This document shows, one piece after another, positions 57,201 through 64,000 of a stretch of 64,000 nucleotides of DNA. Position numbers and translations under genes: made by a program. Every line of letters begins with the position of its first letter. Positions within the stretch are counted from its first letter, which is position 1. The DNA is from Salminus brasiliensis. Taxonomy: Eukaryota; Chordata; Actinopteri; Characiformes; Bryconidae. A model generated the notes under the pieces. That model made no database searches. It had not been told where the DNA came from and saw nothing but the letters and a program-made list of their open reading frames with translations. The stretch lies in assembly GCF_030463535.1 (NCBI RefSeq), contig NC_132879.1, positions 41,477,970 to 41,541,969 on the forward strand, in the 5' to 3' direction.

Positions 57201-59213
57201 TTGCTGAACAGGTGAGATATTTAATTTTTTAATAACTAGCTACTGAAACCATTGTTATGGATTTTGTTATATTTAGCAAACTGTACCTGTGTTACAGTGT
57301 AGTATAGTACAGTTGTGTTACCCGGATAGGACAACAAACAGCCTCTGCTGTTTGAAAAACTCACTATTCTCAGAAAATGTCAAGGGTTATTATTGCTGTC
57401 ATTTAGTAAACGCAACCTATACGATCACCTAAACAGACACCTGGCAGAGTGGATGCTTTACATATCTACTGGACACATGCTGACCATCTGCAGTCTTATA
57501 GCTAGTGTTTCATGCAACTGTTGATTTCAGTATTGCTTCACCTCAAGGAAAGCCTTCAGACTTAGAATACACTTTTATGTGCCAATTTATTTACACTTAC
57601 CTGCATTAAAAGTTTTAAAATCCCTCAACTAAAAAGTAACTAGTAAACATTAACAGTGTGCATTTAAATGGTTTAAAACCTGAGTACAATTATTATGCTG
57701 ATAACAATGCAACTACACATTCTCATTAGAGAGGTTTCCACATCCCCAAAACTTTCTGACTACCTAACATCTAAAATTGTTGTTAAATGGGTTGTTAATA
57801 GGTTTCCTCATATTTCCACATGCCTGTAGGTCCACTTTGATGCTCTTTACATCTCTTTTTATGTAATGTGAGACACATACACCAATGAGCAAATATGACC
57901 ACCTGTCCACCTAATATGCTGATGATCATCCAAAACAGCTCAATCTATAAAAACCTCTGAAGGTGCCTCTGCGATGTAATCTGCACCAGCTGCAGATCTT
58001 CTAATTCTATTAGGTTGCAATGTAGAGTTGGATTGAACTTGTTGTTCCAGTGTTTCCTGCAGGTAAACATTGCAATGTACCCGGACGCCATGTTATGTAA
58101 AAGAAATTCTTTCAAGGTCCAGTTTCGATGGTTAGTGTAATGTGGCTACGCAGAAGGGTACAATGCACTGTGTTATGATACATTCCTCTCTTAACCATCA
58201 TTTAAACTTCATGTGACTTGTGCTACAGGAGGGTGGCATGATGATGCCGAAAGTTGTGTGTGTACTGCATATCTCCAGGGGCCTGGGGTTGCGAGTATGA
58301 TCTTCGCTCTGGTCACTGGTCTATGGCAAGTTCTTCTTGTGTTCTCCCATGGTATGTGTGTGTTACTGTGGGTACTCTGGTTTTCTCCTACCTCCCAAAC
58401 ATGGTAGGTGGTGGACTGGTGCCCTGTTTATTTGATATTCCTGTAGTAATGGGGCCTTGACCAGGAAGAAGCAAAGGAAGGAAGAAAATTGATGGATGTT
58501 TTACTGTAGGCCATCTGTCAGTTCAGTGATAGATGTGATAACTTTGAAAACAATGACTCTTTGGCATCTAACACCCTGTTGCTGATTTGTCCCTCCTTAG
58601 ACCACTGCCAGTAGGTACTCATCGCTACTGACCAGAATGAGTTTTGTCACTTAGTCATTTCAAAAATGCTCTGAGCCAGCGTTCTGGCTATAATGATTTG
58701 GTCCTTGTCAAAGTTGCTCAGGTTTTAGACCTTGACATGCTCCCCAATCAATGTTATTCCCATCATCTGAGTGGCTTTTGCTCATTGGTGTATGTCTGCT
58801 GGTTGTACACAAAAATAATACTTTTTTAATTTTTACAAAAAATGGGCTGACCAGTTTTGCTTGATAGGACACAACTGCAGGACAAGAATGTGTGCTAAAA
58901 ATGTGTTGTGAGTGATGGGAAGGGTGAAGACTTAAAACTTTGGCAGTACAAAAAGAAAAGTTTAGGATAACATTTGTATACTTCTAAAATATGGAGATAT
59001 ACATTTGAATGATATTGACCAGCTTTATTGTAGTCCAAAGAAAAGCTGCCCACAGCACACTAGATTTACCTTTAGGCTGGAACAGCAAGGGTGCCGTCTC
59101 GCTGATGTGGGCTCATTATCTGGTGACCAACTCTCCTTGCTTGGTAGGTCCATCCTCCTCAAAAACGTTTCATTTTCCTTGGCTAAGGTTTCTCTAATGA
59201 AATTTCTTGCCAT
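30561..59213 (-). CDS. slco1c1: SLCO1C1-like organic anion / thyroid hormone transporter (complete, 14 coding exons)
   Basis: An OATP family plasma-membrane carrier; the 1C1 member carries thyroxine and its conjugates across brain barrier cells. Coding exons (minus): 59070-59213, 50324-50465, 46610-46742, 45862-45971, 45592-45738, 43242-43340, 42573-42818, 42271-42435, 36049-36244, 35692-35857, 32434-32603, 31590-31654, 31296-31413, 30561-30801. All junctions are AG/GT and the frame is unbroken: 2142 bp, 713 residues (human 712). Markers are [20 protein letters not shown] (residues 53-72), the OATP signature D-A-R-W-V-G-A-W-W at 267-275, [24 protein letters not shown], and a Cys-rich Kazal-like loop CNAHCECS...[19 protein letters not shown] (about 476-506). 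Twelve membrane spans are expected. N-glycosylation sequons lie in the residue 140-177 loop. The C-terminus ETRL is a class I PDZ-type motif (human ETQL). 1C1 rather than 1A/1B is chosen on overall resemblance; a fish-specific paralogue is possible. Confidence 0.9.
30978..31012. repeat. (CACT)n-like repeat
   Basis: Repeated TCAC/ACTC units with one CCATTCAT interruption, in the SLCO1C1 intron before the last exon (30802-31295). Nothing else is recognisable in that intron. Confidence 0.75.
32815..33110. mobile_element. Short DNA-transposon end fragments
   Basis: The stretch beginning 'gtacactcactggccattttattaaacatct' at about 32817 resembles the terminus of the Tc1-like family seen at 25930-26385. 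A 'cctgtaaactttaaca' block follows at about 32939. 33045-33100 resembles the widespread 'acatttaaggcatttat' fish repeat. No transposase is present. It lies in the SLCO1C1 intron 32604-35691. Confidence 0.4.
33160..33700 (+). mobile_element. Tc1-like element, 5' half only
   Basis: It starts with a terminus 'gtttgggcacccctggta'. From about 33440 the plus strand encodes a decayed transposase N-terminus: 'atggtgaaggttaaggtgaggcctgaaagacccagaaaactttcagagagaactgc' ([14 protein letters not shown]). 'ggtgcactggtctactgtgcagtgacacctgcacaaatatgaccttcatggaag' and 'aaaggaacatctaaacaagtctgatgcg' follow. Everything after about 33700 is missing. The minus-strand frame at 33383-33646 is its shadow. Confidence 0.7.
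34694..34720. repeat. (AAT)n microsatellite
   Basis: About nine AAT units in a SLCO1C1 intron. The 33700-35690 part of this intron otherwise shows nothing recognisable. Confidence 0.85.
37980..38175. repeat. Degenerate telomere-like (TTAGGG-related) tract
   Basis: About 195 bp of imperfect G/T/A repeats on the plus strand: 'gagattaggattagcc', 'gaggttaaggttcgggttaggatta', 'gttgaaattagggttagtattagggcaaggg'. Units are mostly 6 bp, variants of TTAGGG, GTTAAG and GTTAGG, with several exact GGTTAG units. An open minus-strand frame of 92 codons across it only reflects the period. Confidence 0.65.
38290..39990 (+). mobile_element. Tc1-like element with long inverted repeats, interrupted by a SINE
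   Basis: The left end (about 38330-38450) contains 'tttgtaataaaccaatcaaacaag', and the right end (about 39860-39990) contains its inverted counterpart 'agctatttgttgctcttgcttagcttattacaaacagctg' and 'ttgcaatggaggttgaatcatttgattgcaact'. The plus-strand transposase is decayed but its last part is open at 39575-39790, with [17 protein letters not shown], then [11 protein letters not shown] and EEWAKIPGL, the distal DDE region. A SINE in minus orientation at 39106-39391 splits it. Same family as 26408-27570. Confidence 0.85.
39106..39391 (-). mobile_element. tRNA-derived SINE carrying an internal (CA)n tract
   Basis: On the minus strand it begins 'ggggcagtggtggctcagcggttagagc' (box A), then 'cagggttgtgggttcaattcc' (box B), and ends with 'ggagggcacatttcgctgtacagtgacaaatacgtgcacc'. 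The copy at 60776-60930 shares both ends. An internal (CA)n of about 31 bp at 39205-39235 and extra GC-rich DNA make this copy longer. It is inserted in the transposon 38290-39990. Confidence 0.8.
40725..42141 (+). mobile_element. Tc1/mariner element with TA target duplication
   Basis: 1417 bp between TA dinucleotides (40723-40724 and 42142-42143). Ends are CAGTGGGACC and GGCCCCACTG, with long inverted repeats ('aagtatttagtcaagttctcctacttagtaagatgagag' and its counterpart at the right end). The plus strand shows [12 protein letters not shown] at 41035, then [20 protein letters not shown] (41207 on), [19 protein letters not shown], a [17 protein letters not shown] block and [17 protein letters not shown] DDE remains. 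Stops and a deletion after FFGKN make it inactive. It resembles the element at 13308-14488. The minus frames at 41029-41585 are shadows. Confidence 0.9.
44935..45055. repeat. Three-copy minisatellite (40- and 46-bp units)
   Basis: Units start GTGCAAG at 44935, 44975 and 45021. Each carries 'ccagat-ctgacagc-aa-c'. The middle unit has a 6-bp insertion (gggcaa) and several changes. It lies in the SLCO1C1 intron 43341-45591, which otherwise shows nothing recognisable. Confidence 0.85.
46081..46550. mobile_element. Fragments of Tc1-like ends
   Basis: 'caggggcactcaaacttttgcataatgctgta' at about 46081-46112 looks like a right terminus, and 'gtgtgggcacccttggtcaagctgacatttta' at about 46350 looks like a left terminus of a similar family. 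No transposase lies between. In the SLCO1C1 intron 45972-46609. Confidence 0.45.
46793..46820. repeat. (AAT)n microsatellite
   Basis: About nine AAT units just upstream (sense) of the SLCO1C1 exon at 46610-46742, outside its splice acceptor region. Confidence 0.85.
48069..49210 (+). mobile_element. Tc1-like element, third family
   Basis: It starts near 'cacacaattattgacacctttt' and ends near 'aggggtgccaattttttttgccattactgta', a Tc1-type terminus. The plus strand encodes decayed transposase parts, [13 protein letters not shown] at about 48300, then after several breaks [13 protein letters not shown] at about 48735 (the second catalytic Asp region). An 'atccagatctaaatcctatagatcacctgtgg' block (D-L-N-P-I-D-x-L-W) and an (AAAT)n tract at 49069-49095 follow. 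Inactive. It lies in the SLCO1C1 intron 46743-50323; the rest of that intron holds nothing recognisable. Confidence 0.75.
51410..51560. repeat. Unclassified fish interspersed repeat
   Basis: 'cattgtcacaaagcagctttacagaaatccgg...aagaca...gagcaagccaaaagtaacaatggcaa' is a block I recognise as widespread in teleost genomes, class uncertain. A short relative ('tgcttttaccaatggtcacaaaaaactgctttacag') occurs at about 11602-11640. Confidence 0.45.
52136..52270 (+). mobile_element. LINE reverse transcriptase 3' fragment
   Basis: An open plus-strand frame reads [20 protein letters not shown] followed by RALSHIM from 52136. This is the conserved segment after the polymerase core in fish non-LTR reverse transcriptases. 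About 130 bp remain. At 52340-52435 'ttatccacttcttcttggtcagggttgtgggcagtttggagcctg' resembles a separate common fish repeat tail. Confidence 0.7.
54501..54602. repeat. 54-bp tandem duplication
   Basis: The unit starting AGTCCATCACTCAGCCCAGT at 54501 repeats at 54555, with no mismatch that I see over the shared 48 bp. Near-perfect identity implies a recent event. Confidence 0.9.
57084..57211 (+). other. Unexplained short reading frame with strong start context and splice donor
   Basis: The frame ATG (context aaaaATGG) runs 128 bp: [14 protein letters not shown] at the start and [12 protein letters not shown] at the end. It reaches a consensus donor AACAG/GTGAGA at 57211/57212; unspliced it would stop at that TGA. 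It is antisense to SLCO1C1 within intron 2. I do not recognise the peptide, and no following exon could be identified in the 2 kb downstream, part of which is a transposon. It may be the first coding exon of a small unknown gene or chance. Confidence 0.25.
57880..58790. mobile_element. TA-flanked inverted-repeat DNA element (nonautonomous)
   Basis: Termini CACCAATGAGCAAA (57880) and TTTGCTCATTGGTG (to 58790) are perfect 14-bp inverted repeats, with TA on both sides (57878-57879, 58791-58792). The left arm goes on 'tatgaccacctgtccacctaatatgctg', a well-known fish DNA-element terminus. The inner part has blocks such as 'actgaccagaatgagttttgtcacttagtcatttc'. No transposase. The plus frames at 58213-58460 are not supported. 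Confidence 0.85.
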
Positions 59214-59227
59214 TTATGCATGTATTC
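59070..59227 (-). other. slco1c1: SLCO1C1 exon 2 (start codon exon) with overlapping upstream ORF
   Basis: The acceptor TTTGCAG/GAATACA puts the exon start at 59227, 14 bp before the ATG at 59213. An upstream ATG within those 14 bp (at 59222) opens a 12-codon frame that overlaps the coding start and ends at TAG. The main ATG has T at -3, while a second in-frame ATG (residue 21, MDLPSKES) has the stronger AGGATGG context. It may be the start used by some transcripts; human SLCO1C1 also starts MD. Confidence 0.7.
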
Positions 59228-59614
59228 CTGCAAAGCAGAGAAGATTTTAAGTCAGTTTTAAGAATTAGCTAAGAGCAGGAATAGGACACTGCTTTATATA
59301 AAAAATAAAAAAGGGAAAAATTATATCATATAACTTCACAATGTGACTGCTGTGTGTTTTTCAGACAGATGGGGTCTTTAAAAGCATCATAGCCTTAATA
59401 TCATTCAATACGCTAGGCAGATGATCAAAATGAGATTAGGCTGATGATTTATACTACAGTATATTACAGTATCCAGTTACTAAAACAAAAAAAAACTTAT
59501 TCTTTTATTTATTTATATCATCATTTATATTAGAATGTCATTTTTTTTATTAAACCAATTTATTGGACATTTACTGCTTAATGTACAAAGTGGCAGTTAT
59601 GAATTGGGAGTGAA

Positions 59615-59616
<2 letters not shown>

Positions 59617-59680
<64 letters not shown>
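59617..59680. repeat. (CT)n microsatellite
   Basis: About 64 bp of CT with two TTT interruptions, in SLCO1C1 intron 1 (59228-62266). Confidence 0.9.
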
Positions 59681-60417
59681 ACTGCATGAGGTATCCATGA
59701 ATTGATCTATTATAATCAACTGAACCTAATCAGCCAGAGGCAGGGGGCAATTAACTAAAAATTAACTAAATAATGGTAATTAACTAAATAAAATAAAATA
59801 AAATAAACCTTGTATAGACATTGTTTGTGAACATGAAGGACTGAGAAGCCAAAACACCTTTCTCTGTGGGTATTGTAAACACTGGGTAAAATACTGTACA
59901 ATTCCTTTTTCATATGCCAAATTTTATTTTTATTTATAAATTTGTTACGTTCAGGAAACTGCAAGCATTGAGGTGTACTTAATAAGACCCAATGCATCAT
60001 TCTTTTGACACATCTACTGAGTCAGGTGTACTTATCCACAGTGTTATTCAGTGTTATTCTCGGTCTTTTAAACCCTAAACAGCCCATGGCCCAACTTCTA
60101 TTATTACAGAAGTCCCTGTAGTTACTGAATAATACACCTTAGTGGGTAATAACCTTGCTGTATGTAGCATAACTAAAAGAACATTTGCTCTATTATCTTA
60201 CTGATACAAAAAGTGGCACATACTGTGCTGGAACAACACATTTGTGCATTCCTTAGTCTAAAACAGTTGGTTTGTAAAAAAAAACGATGACACATTTACT
60301 GTGTCTAAACCAACATGTTTTGTTCGTGAGCACACAACACTAAACAGTGTTGAAATTCCGTCACTTTAAACTCATCTCCTTTTAGAGTGCAGATGTATGT
60401 TCTCTTCAGAGCAGCGT

Positions 60418-60582
60418 TACCCAACCCTCCTGCCGGGGGTTTACCTTTCTGCAGGTTTCAACTCCAACTCAAATCTAACACCTCATTCTTCTAATCAAAG
60501 TCTGCCGAATACAGAAATTAGCTGAATCAAGTTGATTAGTGTTGGAGCTAATGTCTGCAGGAAGGCGGGGGCAGGGTTGGTG
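60418..60582. mobile_element. Palindromic MITE-like repeat
   Basis: The ends 'cccaaccctcctgccggggg' and 'ggcgggggcagggttgg' form an imperfect inverted pair, and the inside is also self-complementary ('tttctgcaggtttcaactccaac' versus 'gttggagctaatgtctgcaggaa'). The whole 165 bp could fold as one hairpin. I recognise the type from fish genomes; superfamily not assigned. Confidence 0.65.
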
Positions 60583-60775
60583 ATACATTTTTATTTTCCA
60601 CTTGAAAAAATCAGCAAAACATGTCATTTGGCCAGGGGTGTCCAGACTTTTATATAGGCTTTAAGTAGTTGATTTGAGGACCTGAGTCACCAGGGGCCCT
60701 CACAGAGGCAGAGAAATACATTATTTACCCTTTTATAATTATTTAAATGTATTTTATCTGCACTTATTTAGTAAT

Positions 60776-60930
60776 GGGCAGTGGTGGCTCAGCAGTTAGA
60801 GCTCTGGGCTTCTGATGACAGGGTTGTGGGTTCGATACCCAGGCTCACTACCACAATGGTGGGTCAAATGCAGAGGACACATTTCGCTGTACATAGTACA
60901 GTGACAAATACTTGCACTTTTCCTTTAAAG
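60776..60930 (+). mobile_element. tRNA-derived SINE
   Basis: 'gggcagtggtggctcagcagttagagc' (box A region), 'cagggttgtgggttcgatacc' (box B), then a body ending 'gaggacacatttcgctgtacatagtacagtgacaaatacttgcac'. It is a compact version of the minus-strand copy at 39106-39391. Confidence 0.8.
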
Positions 60931-61079
60931 ACATAGTTTAACAACCATATTTCCCTCATATATAACTATGGTTATATTATATTGACCTTATTTTAATTAC
61001 ATTATTGCCCTTATCAAAGCCAATGAAGCACTGATTTAATTTTTTTGTTTATTTATTTGCAAAATAACATGGTTAAGGT

Positions 61080-61275
61080 GGGTTGGGGAGTAGTGAAATG
61101 GGTTCTTCGGTTAGTAATGATAGTGGGCCCTTATTGGGTGATACAGAACCTTTTTTTTTCAAAAGTTCTTTAAGCATCTACAAAACATTTTCCTCTGATA
61201 TGAAGATCTCTTTAATGGCTCCATTTAGAACCACTGCTCTTACAAAGAACCCTTGAAGAACCCTGTTTTAAAGAC
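61080..61275. repeat. Probable short inverted-repeat element
   Basis: 'ggttcttcggttag...cagaaccttttttttt...gttctttaagcatct...aaagaacccttgaagaaccctg' has several GGTTCTT/AAGAACC inverted motifs typical of a fish MITE. The limits are uncertain. Confidence 0.35.
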
Positions 61276-62266
61276 AGCACCTAGGTCATTCTAATGTTCA
61301 TCAACAACCCTGGTAACTACAACGTTATACAGTGTTATTCTAGTTAGTAAGCCTAATCAAACGAAGAACTGGCTGAATTACATTTATCAGCGATTATGCA
61401 GAAATTCATCTGACCCTTTCTGGCGTCATCAGTTCGTCTCGAGACGGCTGCAGTAGCCTAAATCTCAGCGTGCGTCTTGCTACGTGCATCAATATTAAAC
61501 TTTACAGCGTCTTATTTGAAACAGCAGGCCAGTGAGGAACAACAGGGCACACTGGTTTATCCTTTAAACCGTCACGTTCGACGTGAAGGTAAACGGCTGA
61601 GTGAATGGATGGGGGCAGGCTGTGATGGGAGACAGAAGCCTCACCAGCGCACTCCGCCTAATTAACCAATGTATATTAAAGCCATGCATTGCGCCTGGGC
61701 TCCTACCAACCAGTGGACGACACATTTGCCTATTACGGGATATAATACGCCGCAATGTTGCATGTAGTCAGAATGTTTGCCGTTGTAAAGAGACGGCTTA
61801 GCTCCCTGATACGAATTTACATGGCAAGAAGCAGGAACATGATGAAGTGACCAGTAGGGAGGTAAGGGTAGGTGGATGAAAAATGTCAGCGAATTGATAA
61901 GACTGGACTCAGACGTTACACCTAGTTTGTCACTGGCTGGGCATGTAAACGTGGCAGCTAACGCGTTAAATGTGAACGCGTTAAATGCGCACCGTCTCCA
62001 GCAGAATAACTAATCCCGTTCATGCGCGCCATATAAACAACGCACAAACAGCAGCTCGCGGACAGACCTACTTTTTAACGAGACAGTATTAGATTTTCCT
62101 AGCACGCTCTCACCAACCCAGACAGATTTAAATGGCACGACTCGCGCACGGCTTGGCACTATTCCCCAGTCACGACGAAAAACAGTTAGCTAGTTACAAC
62201 ACACAAAAAATATGTATGTTTTATGTAAATATCGATTTCTAGTAATAAAATGACCAGAATACTCAC

Positions 62267-62326
62267 CGCAGATCCTGGCTCTGGTCAGTGCTGGATGTTC
62301 TTTCCCTGTCCAATGTTTCCTTTATA
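62267..62326 (-). promoter_or_regulatory. slco1c1: SLCO1C1 noncoding first exon donor and TATA-like core promoter
   Basis: A consensus donor (TGCG/GTGAGT) on the minus strand ends an exon at 62267. A TATAAA at 62326-62321 (minus) lies about 55 bp upstream of that donor, which would place transcription start near 62295 and give a short noncoding exon. This exon then joins the acceptor at 59227. The start site is inferred. Confidence 0.45.
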
Positions 62327-62329
62327 GGT

Positions 62330-63688
62330 CCGTTATATAATATATAGATATGTAAGAAGCGTATTCCCAACGGCTCAGAATGAGCTGGTATGGACAGCAC
62401 CACTGCGCGCGCCGCAGATGTCACGGTCTTCAGGGAAACTTCCCATAGGGTTGCAGGCGAAAGGCACTTGGACTCGAGAGTTATTTCGCCAGGCTTCGAG
62501 TCAGATCCAATTCTTCCAGTTTCAGGTCAGTTCGCAGTGTTTTGAATAGTGTAATCTTTGACGTCAGTCTCCCAGGTTTTCACAACCTTCTCGAGAAACT
62601 GTTTCCAGCGTTTCAGCAAGCCGCTGGATGAATTTGGCTGAAACACGTGATAACGTTGAGAGGGAGGAGGAGGAGGGGGGTGGGGAGACTAGTGGATCCA
62701 AAATTGTTCAGATCCTGAGGCAGTGTTTTCCAGCCTTAGTAAATGAAACAGAGATCGGTAAGGAGCAGAGGTGAGCATGTCCTCCTGGTGATGTCGTTCA
62801 GTAGATCTTTAGACAAAAATAAAAGAAGTATTTGTATACCAGACTTCACTGAAACTCAAAGAGACAAGTTAGGCTGCTTGTATTGCTTTAGCAATCTAAG
62901 AGCATGTGACCATGACTGTGAGCTATAAACCAAATCTGAGCAGCAAGAGAACTAAGCCTTTGAATGACAAACAAAGCTAAGAAACTCATCTGTAGCTGAA
63001 TTTCACAGTTGCCGTTGGTCAATTGTGAGTCTACTGCCCAGTGTTGTCCAGGGAAGACTTTTTCCAAACCTTAGTCCCCTTAGCTGTTCTTTTTCATGAT
63101 TTTATTTGTTCATTAGGCCCTTTCCTCAGACATCTTGTCATTAGGGGCCCTGAGTTCTGTGGGCAACATCAGTTTTATAGCAAACATGATTATTCAATAG
63201 AAAAAGTGCATTAAAATAACAGCTGAAATTAATTTGTCCAGCCTCCTGCCATGCAAAAACAGTACATTCAGTAAGCACAACCTATCCTGAGAACTAATAA
63301 AAGCCAAGCCAAATACCAAATGGATCCCCTTATCCCCAAATAGATCCCTAAAGAGGGTGTCTAGCATGAGCATTATGGTTTGAATATGTATACAGTGTTA
63401 TCAAATTTTGATTTTAGACATCATTCAGTCAATGTTGACATACAAGTGTTATGAGAAGAGACAGTGCATATTTCTTTGTTTCCATGGAGATGAGTCTGGG
63501 AGAATAATACAGACTGTGTTTTATTGGTTTTATGTTGATATTTTTGTTAATAGAGGCTATGGCTAACCCATTTATCAATAAAGCTGTCAACTGATATTGC
63601 TTTCAAAGCTGTCATATATGCGTTTTAATGTTAATTAATTAATGCTAATTTTAAAATATAGCTATCCTATACTCATATGGTGCACATA
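62330..63688. other. Upstream region of SLCO1C1
   Basis: GC-richer DNA to about 62700 with a purine-rich run 'ggaggaggaggaggggggtgggg' at about 62663-62686, possibly promoter-related. From 62700 to 63688 it is AT-rich with no gene or repeat that I recognise. The plus frame at 62743-62928 has no support. Confidence 0.45.
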
Positions 63689-64000
63689 CTCTATATGGCT
63701 GAAAGTATGTGGACAACCCTTCTAATTTCAGCCACATTCACATTCATTGCTAAAAGGTGCAAAATCTCAACAGCACACAGTCATGCGGTCTCCACAGACA
63801 AACACTGGCAGTAGAATGGGTCATACCAAAGAGCTTAGCGTCTTTCAACATGGCATTGGCCTATGATGACACCTTTCCAACAAGTCAGTTTGTCAAATTT
63901 CTGACTTGCTAGCTGCACTTCTCAACCATAAGTGCTGTTGTTGTGAAGTGGGAGTCTTGCAGTAAATACACCCCAGCCACAAAGGAGTAGGCCACATAAG
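63689..64000 (+). mobile_element. Tc1-like element, 5' part, cut by the window edge
   Basis: It begins 'ctatatggctgaaagtatgtggacaa', a Tc1-family terminus. Transposase N-terminal blocks follow: 'gacaaacactggcagtagaatgggtcataccaaagagctt', 'tttccaacaagtcagtttgtcaaatttct' and 'agtgctgttgttgtgaagtggga'. The last bases, 'aaaggagtaggccacataag', continue the same gene beyond 64000. Same family as 13081-14770. Confidence 0.7.

Larger units (their letters stand above)
50466..59069 (-). other. SLCO1C1 intron 2 (8.6 kb)
   Basis: The intron separates the N-terminal exon (ending SSLK) from the exon beginning MFLVALSF. It contains a (GA)n at about 50483-50500, an interspersed repeat at about 51410-51560, (AAT)n near 51720, a LINE fragment at 52136-52270, a 54-bp tandem duplication at 54501-54602, and a TA-flanked inverted-repeat element at 57880-58790. 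There is one unexplained plus-strand frame at 57084-57211. The rest (52450-54480, 54610-57080) is AT-rich with nothing I recognise. Confidence 0.65.

Noticed and set aside
58213..58460. Overlapping plus-strand frames with hydrophobic stretches
   Set aside because: They lie wholly inside the TA-flanked nonautonomous element 57880-58790 and have no start or splice support.
60776..60860. Possible tRNA gene (box A and box B present)
   Set aside because: The sequence continues into a SINE body shared with 39106-39391, and the cloverleaf pairing is degraded; it is a SINE head, not a functional tRNA.

Overview
The window is vertebrate nuclear DNA, almost certainly from a teleost fish. It has intron-split genes with GT-AG junctions, long AT-rich introns and intergenic DNA, abundant decayed Tc1/mariner elements, and tRNA-derived SINEs. 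No bacterial-style operon, CRISPR array or viral genome is present. An ostariophysan (catfish or characin type) is my guess from the look of the SINE, but this is weak. Orthologue names come from remembered family sequences; no search was run.

Layout. (1) About 1-5163, minus strand: the first seven coding exons of COG5 (Golgi tethering complex subunit); the rest of the gene lies beyond the left edge. (2) 5164-6003: a short head-to-head promoter interval shared with DUS4L, carrying a CCAAT box, an ETS-type site and a small inverted-repeat element. (3) 6004-8777, plus: complete six-exon DUS4L (tRNA dihydrouridine synthase), 300 codons. (4) About 10030-21975, plus: complete BCAP29 (ER membrane chaperone/sorting protein) with a noncoding first exon and seven coding exons, 238 codons. 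COG5-DUS4L-BCAP29 is the gene order known from human chromosome 7, so this block is conserved synteny. (5) About 21990-29600: gene-free DNA full of decayed transposons. (6) 30561 to about 62300, minus: complete SLCO1C1-like organic anion/thyroid hormone transporter, 14 coding exons giving 713 codons, plus a noncoding first exon near 62267. (7) 62300-64000: SLCO1C1 upstream DNA, ending in another Tc1-like copy cut by the window edge.

The genes do not form one pathway. COG5 and BCAP29 both serve the early secretory pathway (Golgi tethering; ER export and quality control), DUS4L modifies tRNA, and SLCO1C1 is a plasma-membrane carrier. Linkage of the first three is old synteny and need not reflect shared function. 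All exon chains join in frame across every intron, so the three complete genes look intact.

The remaining signal is repeat biology: at least ten Tc1-like copies from several families, one nested inside another, one interrupted by a SINE, plus minisatellites, a telomere-like tract, two long G homopolymers (one forming the polypyrimidine tract of a COG5 splice acceptor) and one short unexplained plus-strand reading frame with a good splice donor inside SLCO1C1 intron 2. I found no convincing new biological system.
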